64,000 nucleotides of DNA from Euborellia annulipes (lineage: Eukaryota; Arthropoda; Insecta; Dermaptera; Anisolabididae). How positions within the stretch are numbered: the first letter of the stretch is position 1; the number at the start of each line of letters is the position of its first letter. Position numbers and translations under genes: made by a program. Location of the stretch: positions 1-64,000 of the forward strand of contig JAKCPI010000346.1 of NCBI GenBank assembly GCA_023213315.1, read 5' to 3'. Of the stretch, positions 18,860-28,970 are shown piece after piece. Below the pieces are notes generated by a model. The model was not told where the DNA came from and did no database searches. It was given only the letters and a program-made list of their open reading frames with translations.

Positions 18860-19620
18860 AAGCCGAGAATTACCTAGTTGTTTTAATTTATTTTAATCGA
18901 AGGAAACCGAACAAGATACGGAAGAGCTGAAACAATTATCTCGAGTCGCCTGCAAGTTGTTTAAACTTGTCCCCGTGTCTTGAGATTCTATACTAGATAT
19001 CAGCCCTGAAATCTTATTTTCTACATGTAGTTTCCTTTAAATTGAATTAATTTCAATTTCATAAAAGAGTATTTTTATGGAATATATTATTCATAATACC
19101 TTTAAAAAAATATGATATTATTAACTTGAACTTTTATTAATCTTTCGTTGAAATAGTAGAAAAGAAATTCACATTTAATTATTAACATTTGACTCCATTC
19201 AGAGGTTAAAGTAATGATTTAATTTTAATGAATCTTTTTATCTAAAAATGACAAATAAATAAAATTCATATTAAATAAAAAGGAATAGCTAAGCGAATAA
19301 TTCATACATACAGTATTGGGTATTGTTTTCCAAAAATAAAAGTAAATGAGTAAATTAGCATTTAAAAGAACAAGTTGGCAAAAATAATGTCCGATTCAGA
19401 GATTGGATCATCCATGCATCGATGCTATCAGCTGAGACGAGACAATCGATGACGTCACCACACTTAACGGCTATTCAAATTTATTTAATAAAATGAAATT
19501 ATTATAATTTTTACAAGTATATCTCATTTTATTTAAGATTTTGTAAAAATTAATTAAGAATTTAGAAGTCCAAATATCAATAGCCTGATTGGTTTTTAAA
19601 TAATTCAATAAACATTGTAT

Positions 19621-20692
19621 AAATTTTCACACGTCTAATGCAATTAAACTAAAAACAATATATCATATATTATATATCTAAATTATTCTTCAGTTAACGC
19701 AGATTTCAAATATATAAACCCGTTATCTACATGTGATTTAATTTTTGAGTTATTCAAGTTCGAACTTAAGTCTACTGACAATTTTCAAATGCCTGATTAA
19801 ATTAAACCAAAAAGAGTATAGCATATATTATATATCTAAATTATTCTTCAGTTTACGTAGATTTCAAATATATAAACCCCATATCTGTATGTGATATAAT
19901 TTTTGAGTTATTCAAGTTAAAACTTAAGTCTATTTTAAGCCTTAATGACACATCGTGCCTCCTCAGGGGTCACTAATAAATACTTATTTAACATGCATGG
20001 ATTTGAACCAAAAAATTAATATAGGTTTAGGATTAATAAAAAGAGTTTTTTCTAAATTTTCATAATGATTGGTAGCCTATTAAATAACGAAATTAAATGT
20101 TGAAGTTGGTTTTCAAAAGCGGTTGTGTTCTGCCGAGTGAAGGCAGAGGCGGCTCTATAGGGCCCGTCTCTCCTTCCATCGCAGATCCCAATCGCTTTTG
20201 AAAACCAACTTCAATATTTAATTTCGTTATTTAATAGGCTACCAATCATTATGAAAATTTAGAAAAAACTCTTTTTATTAATCCTAAACCTATATTAATT
20301 TTTTGGTTCAAATCCATGCATGTTAAATAAGTATTTATTAGTGACCCCTGAGGAGGCACGATGTGTCATTAAGGCTTAAAATAGACTTAAGTCTTAACTT
20401 GAATAACTCAAAAATTATATCACGTACAGATAAGGGGTTTATATATTTGAAATCTACGTAAACTGAAGAATAATTTACATATATAATATATGCTATACTC
20501 TTTTTGGTTTAATTTAATCAGGCATTTGAAAATTGTCAGTAGACTTAAGTTCAAACTTGAATAACTCAAAAGTTAAATCACATGTAGATAAGAGGTTTAT
20601 ATATTTGAAATCTGCGTTAACTGAAGAATAATTTACATATATAATATATGATATACTATTTTTGGTTTAATTGCATTAGACGTGTGAAAATT
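19621..20692. repeat. Large palindrome, copy C
   Basis: Best-preserved copy. Arms of about 500 bp from AAATTTTCACACGTCTAATG to its complement ending near 20,692, spacer 20,120-20,193 in the orientation of copy A. Confidence 0.9.
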
Positions 20693-20744
20693 GTCATGTT
20701 GCCTATTGAATAATTCGAAAACTACACATCCTATTGAAATTTTG

Positions 20745-21593
20745 GTTGATCTGCAGAATAAAGTGCCAGGCCATGCCAGGCCACCTAGAGGGCGCTGAGG
20801 TGATTCATTTGTTTTTCTTTCGTTCTTCTTTTGGGATTCGTTCACACTATTTCATTTTTATAAGACGACATTTTTACATTCATCTCCTGGACTTCCCTTC
20901 ATTGAAGACGTCCCCTGCCTATTGTTTTTTTGCCATTTTGCCATTTTTGCTCTCTGGAATTCCCATTTTTTCGGCATTTTAATTTCGGCAGGTAAGAATC
21001 TTTTTTTTTTTTTTTTTAAACAACTTGCAGGGGTCCCGACCTTCGGTTTTAAGTTCGGTTCTTTTATTTTTAGAAAAAAATTAAAAACAACTAGGGAATT
21101 CTCGGCTTCGGTTCGGTTCGGTTTCGGTTCGGCTCGGCTCAGTTCGGTTCAAAACCATCCAGTTAGAAGCGAATAGGTAGCTTTTAAAAAAAAATTTTCG
21201 GGCCCGAAGGGTCCGAAAATTTTTTTTTAAGGGCTACCGATTCGCTTCTAACTGGATGGTTTTGAACCGAACTGAGACGAGCCGAACCGAACCGAAACCG
21301 AACCGAAGTCGACACTAGTGACAAAACAACTTCAGGGATCACGACCTAATTGTTTCGGTCCTTCGGTTGCAGTTCGGTTTCCTTCGATTAAAAAAAATTA
21401 AAAAAAAAAACTAGGAAATTCCCGGCCTTAGTGACAAAACAAATAGCGTGCCTGATTGAAAAGAACGAAAGAATCAAAACAAATAGCGCGCGCAAATGAA
21501 AAGAACGAAAGAATCATGAATGTTAAGCTAATGTCAAAAGAGTGAACTAGTCAGCCAGTGCGAGAGCTTGGCACTTTATTCTGCAGATTAACC
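20745..21593. mobile_element. Mutator-like MITE with 9-bp target duplication
   Basis: Begins GTTGATCTGCAGAATAAAGT, ends with ACTTTATTCTGCAGATTAAC(C). Flanked on both sides by GAAATTTTG (20,736-20,744 and 21,594-21,602); the matching site in copy B (near 14,132) has a single GAAATTTTG and no insert. 849 bp, no transposase. A 9-bp duplication with long terminal repeats points to the Mutator superfamily. Inside is a further palindrome (21,085-21,315) rich in CGGTTCGG-type repeats. Confidence 0.85.
21085..21315. repeat. CGGTT-rich palindrome inside the MITE
   Basis: TTCGGTTCGGTTTCGGTTCG, TTCAAAACCATCCAGTTAGA and the complements flank a small inner palindrome CGGGCCCG at about 21,200. Resembles in style, not in sequence order, the CCGAAA-rich hAT-like element at 7,957. 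Confidence 0.65.
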
Positions 21594-21732
21594 GAAATTT
21601 TGACTATATAATATTAATTTATATAAAATAAAAAAAACAACGATATATAATAAGTGCAATATAATAAAAATTTTTTTAAAAGTCTTGTATTCAATTTTTA
21701 TAAGACCTATTTGTGCAAAATATAAATAGAAC

Positions 21733-21880
21733 AATGATGGCTGAATGGGTTAAGCAGTCAGCATTATTTTTTCCCCTTTTGATTCAAATCGGTCCGAGTT
21801 CAAACCCAATCCAAGTCTTTTTTTTTTTTCGCCGAATCTTTATCTATCTTTTCTTCCATTTGAAAAAATTATATTGTAAT
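21733..21880 (+). mobile_element. tRNA-like SINE (family 3), copy C
   Basis: Duplicate of 14,270-14,400 with A-box TGGCTGAATGGGTT and B-box GAGTTCAAACCC. Confidence 0.6.
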
Positions 21881-21920
21881 TTCACTCTCACCGACTAAAA
21901 TACTGAATATTATTTTAAAT

Positions 21921-23404
21921 ATATATAATTTTTTTTTTTCAATTGTGCAAATAACATAAAATATAAATTTTTTTGGGACATATTTCACAAAAAATACTAT
22001 TAATTATAGCATTTGAAACAATATTTCGTGCTTAACTCAATTTTTTTAGCCAAAGGGGCAGAATAAAAAAAAACTCAATTTTTAATTTTTTTGGCGCTTG
22101 ACACACTATTGCATAACATGGTCCATATATGATCTCCAAAGAGAGAGATCAGACTTGATCTTTTACAGCAATGTCAACCAACCGAGCAAGTTTCATCTAA
22201 AAATAAAATATTATTAAAGATTTTTCTTTAAGAAAACAAAATTTTCAAATTTTATCTCGATAAATTTATATTCATTTATATTATTATTTATTATACATTT
22301 CTGGTGGATTAAACTTTGTATATGTTGGCATCACTGACTTTACCATCATCATGAACAACATCACGAAAGACAAAATCAGAAAAAGGAGGGAATCAAGGCT
22401 TGGGCGCGAAGTCAATTTTATCAAAGTGTATAATTCTTTGATGTATATGTACTCTTTGATTTATATAAGTTTAAGATTTTTTATAATTAAAGTGATTAAT
22501 CTTACAATCTTAGTTTCTTTACAAAATGGATTTAAATCAGTGATATATAATAGTTTAATTTATATATAAATGAATAAATAGTGGTAGTGATGGTTCAAAA
22601 AAATTTGACTTCAATATATCTGTAAGTAATTTATAATTTTTTTTAAGAATTAACAAAAAAAACTATTAAATGCAATTTGGTTTCGATAATTTCCAGATGT
22701 ATATTTTAACATTATTGTATAATTATTATAACTATTTATTAGAATAAAATAGTCTTATTGCAAAATTCCTATTTTCCACTTTTTACTCACATAAAAAAAA
22801 AAAAAAAAGATTTTGATATCAACTTTTTCTATTAATTTCATAATGATTAATAAATGTCTTGAAAAAAATATTTAGCCTTTAGAGCAGGGATAAGCAATTA
22901 AATGCATTTCACTCTAAAGTGGAAAATGTAATTTAGACCCTCTGTTCCTTAATGATTTGTTTCAAATTCATCTTCAAGTAATATAATTTTTACATTCTCT
23001 TACGTATATATGTAATATATAAAAAAACAGCAATGCTAAATGTATAATATTTAAAATTGTGAAAATTGTGTTCTAGGGAATTGTTTTAGAGCTGCCATTA
23101 TAGTACACTGCAATTAGCTCCAAAAACGCGCAAACCCCAACATCCAAGAAAAATAAAGTTTCCCTCCACGCCAAATTGTTTTGTCCCCTTCCCGTAGTAT
23201 ATAATAAAAACTTACTCTATTTTGAGAGTCAGGTGATTCAGGGGGCCGGAAGTGGTGAAATGATTTTTTTTTCTATGTTGCTGTTTTCCCCAAAAAGTAA
23301 TCTATACATAATTAATCTAAATTATATTACAAATAAAAATGGTCCAGTACATAATCACATTAAAATGAACGGTTCAGGAGATACAGAGGGGTGAAATTGG
23401 CTTT
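21921..23404. other. AT-rich intergenic stretch, no gene seen
   Basis: Poly-A/T runs and short open frames without protein character. A GC-richer patch (23,100-23,260) has no recognisable coding signature. Confidence 0.6.
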
Positions 23405-23867
23405 GTTACTTCCTTTTACCTATATATTTTTATAGAATATTGGTGTCATTTCAAAAATTCGATGGAAAATTTTGATGGAAATTACTTTCTGAGATCCCCC
23501 TGAGTAAAAAAAAGTGGTTTTCGCAACATAAGCAGTGTGTCTGTGTCATTCCCCTGGGACGTGCCATGAAGCTTTTGAACAAAATCGTCCAAAAAGTACT
23601 ATTTCTTTAATGATGCACTTTTTCTGTTTTTCTTTTTTTTGATTTTTTCAAAATTGGCTTAAACGATTTTGAATAAAATTCATAAATCAACTATTTTTTA
23701 GATGCTCTTTAAAGTGTATATTTTCATTTTGCTCTCTAATTGTTTGAAGACCACTTTACGCTTGTAATTCATATGAAAGTAGACACTGAGATAGAAAAAT
23801 ATTTATATCTTGTTACCATGACAACCATTTCTCCTTTCATATGAATTACAAGAGTCAAGTAGCCCTG

Positions 23868-23900
23868 GGCTTGGTGTAGTTGGTAGCGCGCCGATACTGA
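23868..23900 (+). other. tRNA-like 5' fragment
   Basis: GGGCTTGGTGTAGTTGGTAG then CGCGCCGATACTG: a D-arm/A-box (TGGTGTAGTTGGTAGCG) of a tRNA or tRNA-derived SINE head, cut by the MITE that starts at 23,908. No B-box follows, so it is not a functional tRNA. Confidence 0.5.
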
Positions 23901-23907
23901 AAAAGTA

Positions 23908-24069
23908 CTGTGAGGGACAATAAGTCCCACCCATGAGTTTTCTACATATGATTATTTCATTGTTTTTATAAAAGAAAATGAAAATTTTCTAGGTTAATAT
24001 TTTTTTAAAAACAATGAAATAATCACAAGTAGAAAATGCATGGGCGGGACTTAATATTGTCCCTCACTG
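23908..24069. mobile_element. Tc1/mariner-type MITE (CAGTGAGGGAC family), copy 1
   Basis: Starts after TA with CTGTGAGGGACAATAAGTCC and ends ACTTAATATTGTCCCTCACTG. Arms also share TTTTCTACATATGATTATTT and the TTCATTGTTTTTA sequence. Other copies: 31,340-31,551, 44,138-44,347, and a diverged one at 44,415-44,523. Confidence 0.8.
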
Positions 24070-24274
24070 TGCATCAGTAAAGTAATAGTTTTTTTTTTTT
24101 TGGTGATTTTGTTCAAAAGCTTTCTGGCACGTCCCAGGGGGATGCCTAATTCAAATACGGATTGTCAACCTCCTATCTCTTTTCGTTCTTGAGTTATTTT
24201 GTCCGCACACACACACACACACACACAGACAGACAGACTGACTTGCGAAAACCATTTTTTTTGCCAATTTTAAT

Positions 24275-24780
24275 TTTGTTTCAGTGTAAAGTGTCTTTAT
24301 GGTTATTTAAAAGTGTGCAGTGATCAAATCTCAAGACCTCACGGGTTATTCTAAGCTTAGGGTATTAAAGTGAAGTGTTTTAAGAAAAGAAAACTCTTCA
24401 CCTGATTAAATTTTATTCTTTCTTTTGACAAATTGATTAATATAATTTTTTTTTTTTTTTTTTGTTTCAGTGCAAAGGTCTTAATGGTCATTTAAAAGTG
24501 CAGTGATCAAATCTCAGGGCCTCACGCTCTAGTGAGTTACGGGCCTTGCCACCCCGGGATTTGTTAGTTCGTTGTGTTAAAACTGTGATAGTTAGAGCCC
24601 GAGCATCTATATGAAGACTGGCATTCTTTCCATCCTTATATGCCAGTCCCTTCTTGAACCATATACAACATTTAGAAGAGGAATACGCCTTCCAACCGAC
24701 ACCGAGTTTCACCACCCATTCGGAGGATGGACTGCTACATCATCTCAACCATCATCTTTTTAAAGGTCAGTTGAGTATTA
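24275..24780. repeat. Direct repeat pair and GC-richer tail, unidentified
   Basis: TTTCAGTGTAAAGTGTCTTT and following (24,280-24,355) recurs with changes at 24,465-24,545 (TTTCAGTGCAAAGGTCTTAA, AGTGCAGTGATCAAATCTCA). The second copy is followed by 180 bp of balanced-composition DNA (24,535-24,720). It can be read without stops on the minus strand for 75 codons, but the product resembles nothing I know. Possibly a mobile element fragment. Confidence 0.4.
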
Positions 24781-25221
24781 GCACTTCCCCTGGTATTAGG
24801 TAGGCCAATTTAAATGGCTCAAAGTCGATAAGCGTCTAATTTGAAAAACATTGACAAATATGCTGGGAGGTTTAATATTAAATGTTCCCTATGAGTTTTT
24901 TCATGTGATTATTTATTCGTTTTTATAAAATAAAATATTTTCTTAAAAAAACAAAAAAACAAACAAATTATCACATGGTGAAACGCAATGTGATGCTTTA
25001 ATATTATACTGCGCCAAAATAAATTTATATTTTTTTAAAACTTCTCAAAAAGTTATTTTGAAAATACAATTCTTTATTATTTGAAATAATTCAACTAATT
25101 ACTGGATAATCATACAAAAAAAAAAAAATAAAATAATTATACCAGTATAGAATAGCGAGATATTTTCCGCGACTTGTTCAGTGAAAACAGAATTGTTTTT
25201 GATATATATTATATTTATTTA

Positions 25222-25542
25222 AGGTACAGGAAATCTCCAATGAGCAACGCAGCTAGTTGTTTTTTCAATTTTTATTTAAATGTAAAGTGTCAGGGCCAAC
25301 GTTTCGGTCGCATATAGGACCATCATCAGGGCCAAGCCTTTGTCAGTTTATTATTATTCATCTTGGTCATATTGGCCAAAGAAATTATTAATAATACAAT
25401 AAGTTCAATGACCAAATTATTATATACAGTGTGTTATTATGGACTGAGAGTGAGTTGGCCCTGGCACTTTACATTTAAATAAAAATTGAAAAAACAACTA
25501 GCTGCGTTGCTCATTGGAGATTTCCTGTACCTTAAATAAATC
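25222..25542. repeat. Inverted-repeat element with intact hammerhead motif
   Basis: Arms of about 95 bp: AAGGTACAGGAAATCTCC, AATGAGCAACGCAGCTAGTT, TTTCAATTTTTATTTAAATG, TAAAGTGTCAGGGCCAAC pair with complements ending GGAGATTTCCTGTACCTT at 25,542. The middle contains an AT-rich stretch of about 130 bp. Same family as 11,012-11,180 (shared GCAGCTAGTT and GGGCC edges). Confidence 0.75.
25293..25335 (-). ncRNA. Hammerhead ribozyme, core intact (family 4)
   Basis: Minus strand in order: TTGGCC (stem I), CTGATGA (exact core box), TGGTC-CTATATGC-GACC (stem II GGTC/GACC with 8-nt loop), GAAA (exact), CGTT, GGCC (stem I partner). All invariant core bases of a hammerhead are present and the cleavable triplet would be GUU. 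Stem III is minimal, as in ribozymes of Penelope-like elements, which are thought to act as dimers. Whether it cleaves cannot be told from sequence. Confidence 0.75.
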
Positions 25543-28500
25543 GTATTATCAGCTATACACCTCAATTAGATATATTATAGTATTTTGATAATTATATAGG
25601 TCTATATTTTATATTTAAAATAACGTCTCCTTTCTGTTGTCCCCCTATTGCATCTATAGATAATTTATACTTAATATTTCGCAAAGCAAATAGGGATTTT
25701 TGTTAATATTTAATTTTTGAATTTTAAAATCTGTTCAGTTATTTATGAGTTCTTCGGTTGTAGTAACTTTTCTTGGCAATCAGAAGACTTGCTTTTCCAT
25801 TTTCTTGATAGCATTTGATAAATATTTTCAATGGAGTATTAGAAATTGCTTTAACTTAAGAAAATTGTTGTCTCATTTTTTGTCATCAATAAAATTGTCG
25901 GTACTAATGTTTATTTGTCTGGTTTCCTTCTCAGAACTTATTAGTTGAATTCTTCAGGTGAAATGTATATTTATTAAGCAGATTGAATGATTGAATTATT
26001 GGTTGCATATGGCTTTGTCTTTTCAACCTTATGCATAGCCCTGGGTCATAAACACAAACTCATCTCGCAAATTTATTATTTTAAACGATATATTGACAGG
26101 TGATTGAAAAAATTCCATCTTTTTCAAACAAAGCTCTTCCTAAAAATTGTTAATATTGTAGATTGGCTGTTTTTTTGTTGGTGTTAATTGTCTTGACTTT
26201 GACAACGGAAATATTATTAAAAATTTGATAAAATGTATCTATATATTTCTCTCTTAAATTAATATCTTATTAAATTCATTTCTCAACATGCTGACGGATA
26301 TATGGTGGTACTTTGCTACTGAAAAACTTGATCTACACTATACTTTGAAATAAGTAAACAGATTATTTAAGGGAATAGGTTGAAAAAAGAAAAAAAAATG
26401 CATATTCTTGTTCTATAATTTAAAGTTCGTGTATTTTTATTTTATAATTATTTTTTATAAATAATGATATTTACAATATTTATTTATTTTTATAATATAT
26501 AGTAAACACTAACACAGCACATCAACATTAAACTGTAAATGTACAACCTGTATTTTTGTTGAATAATTAGGAAGCAAAAATACCTTTTTTTTAATTAAAT
26601 TATTAAATAATTATAAATTACACAAATGAACAGTTAATAACAAACAATTATACTTAACTAGTAATAATTAACTATTATTATTTCATAATATATATATTAT
26701 ATATACAGGCATCTGTACAATTTGAACACATATATATATACATACACTTTTGAATATGTATATATATATGTAAAATCATTAATACTGACATATAATTGCG
26801 CAAAAGCGCTTATGCAAATAAATATATAAATATATATTATAATGATATTATATATATATAGATATTTATATATTAATAAATATGAAATATGAACAAATTT
26901 TTTTATGGCAAGCCGCTTTACAAAAACTAATTAACGTCTTTTTTTTAATTAATGCTCTCAATATTGGAGAGAAAAATCCAAAAAACAAATAAAGTCTTAA
27001 ATTTTTTTTTCAACAACAATAAACAACAATCATCCACGAATTTTTTATTCCAATCTTGGACTCGTATACTTTTATTTTTTATTATATTTCAATTCCTGAA
27101 AGACTTTATTTGACATTTGGATAAAAATTTTTTTATATATATATTTTATTTCTAATTCAAAAATAAAAATTCTAAATTTTTTTCTTATTATTTATAAGAT
27201 TAAAATGAAAATTTTGATATTAATAGGTTTTTTTTCCTTTATTAGTGTTATTATTGTAGGATTGTAGCCAGTGGGGAGTTAAAATGTCTCCGAAATAAAA
27301 AAGAATATAGAATATAAAGATAAAAAAATAAGAGTATAATAATAGAGAAGTTAAATAAAATTTTTTAAAGAATTTATTTTAAATTACAATAGAAGTAGGT
27401 ATATTGATATAATTTATTTCTCTCCCTCCGGAAAATATTCTGACTACGGCTTTATAAATTAGAAATTACTGTTCGATTTGAAAATAAATAATTAATTAAA
27501 ATTATAAGTCTTGATATTCATCAATTGTCCTTCAACACAAAAATAAAGTTGTGATGTTGTTGATAAACTCTTTTTTTTTTTCTTACACTCCGGCAGTAAA
27601 AAAGAATTTATAAACTTAGGCCACAACTTATATAATTTATTTTCAAATCCGACATCAATTTCTACAATCATATAAAAATGAGAAGTGAATAAATATTTAT
27701 ATATATAAAGGTTATATTATAGAATTTTATAAATAAATGGAAAAAAATGAACAAATGCACTAAGTGTTTTATTATTAAATAAATAGGACTCAAAGAATAC
27801 AAAAAAAAATTTGTTCAACTTTGGTTAAATAGCTAATTTTGTTTTTCTTTGGAATTAAAAAAAAAAAAAAAACTAAAAATTTTACTAGTGCATTATGGTC
27901 TATTATTTCAAATAACATATATTTTGGAATAATATATACACATATAATATAATATATAAAATATATGTATATATTATAGAAATTTTCTATTTAATTCAAG
28001 GCCATTTTCATTATTGCATTTTTTCTGTTTTGTTTAAAAAAAATTTTTTTTTTTGATATATATATATATATATATATATTATTCTTCCTTTTTTTTTTGA
28101 AGTCACAACACGATTTTATTATTTATATTGTTAAATATTTAAATATTATAATAATAATTGCATTGCTTATGTTTAATTCGCATTCTTTCATAAATAAAAT
28201 ACAATCATTCTTTCTCATTCATACATTTGCATAAATTAAGGTTGTATTAAATAGTTCACTTTGGTTTTCACCAAGTTGTCTATACAAATATAAATACGAA
28301 CACAAATATTTATATTTATATAATAATAAACTAGGCATTTTTTTTTATATATAACGCCTTGTAAGAATGTCTTTATATATATTATATAATACACTATTTT
28401 TGAATTTGTCTAGTTTTTTTAGTTTTTCACTTGTACACAAAAATAATAAACAATGGTAAGACTGGGCCCCCTAGGAGATTGCCAAGTCTAGTATTATAAT

Positions 28501-28868
28501 AATAAAAAAAAGAGTTTTTTAATCTCTCTCTCTCCTAAGGATTAAATAGTAACATTCGTATAACTTAGAATATCACGAAGGGGTTTTTTTTTACGGGGGT
28601 GGATAATATAGGGTTGGGGGATGGCCCCTCGGCTTGCACTCTGAAGATGGCGAGTGGGTCCGAGTCTTTGCCTGCAACCAGTGCTTGGCACTCCTTTACT
28701 CTTTTTTTTTTTTGGGCATTTTACTAATTATTTTATATATATAATTTTTTTACTCTATTTTTTTTTTGTGTATTTTATTTATTTTTAATTTAAATAACAA
28801 ATTCAATTTCCTATTATGAAAAACCCTCCAAAGTAAACTATAACAACTTTGGGGGTGAAACCTATGCA
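25543..28868 (-). other. AT-rich region including presumed PDPK1 3' UTR
   Basis: Directly downstream (minus strand) of the PDPK1 stop codon. A more complex, GC-richer part at 28,440-28,690 (minus strand CACTGGTTGCAGGCAAAGAC and CGCCATCTTCAGAGTGC) is the best candidate for conserved 3' UTR. Many AATAAA-like signals on the minus strand make the polyadenylation site undecidable. 25,745-27,950 is extremely AT-rich; nothing else is seen. Confidence 0.5.
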
Positions 28869-28970
28869 TTACTGTTGTAGACCGTAAGTGTGTATCCGGA
28901 CTTCCTCGATGACACGACACCATTCCAGGGCGTATCCTTCGGGGTCTTCTAGGTAGTAAGTTCGGTTAGG
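28869..28970 (-). CDS. PDPK1: PDPK1 exon 7 (last coding exon)
   Basis: Acceptor CTACAG before 28,970; reads [20 protein letters not shown] then [13 protein letters not shown] and TAA at 28,871-28,869. It closes the PH domain: the tryptophan-containing C-terminal helix ([11 protein letters not shown]) matches HKWCRKIQEV of the vertebrate protein. Confidence 0.95.
   Translation of the reverse strand, partial: PNRTYYLEDPEGYALEWCRVIEEVRIHTYGLQQ

Larger units (their letters stand above)
17782..21920. repeat. Block copy C of the repeated unit
   Basis: Parallel to 11,181-14,465 at an offset of 6,598-6,604, interrupted only by the Mutator-like insert at 20,745-21,593. Differences from copy B are scattered substitutions, which points to a recent duplication. 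No recognisable gene. Confidence 0.85.
23405..24262. repeat. Diverged foldback repeat R pair, split by MITE and tRNA scrap
   Basis: 23,405-23,870 is a diverged plus-strand copy of repeat R (CAAAAATTCGATGG, AGTGGTTTTCGC, TCGTCCAAAAAGTACTA). 24,065-24,262 is a minus-strand copy (TTGTTCAAAAGCTTTCTGGC, GTTCTTGAGTTATTTTG, CA repeat, TTGCGAAAACCA). Between them lie a tRNA-like 5' fragment and a mariner MITE, giving a large imperfect hairpin. Confidence 0.6.
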
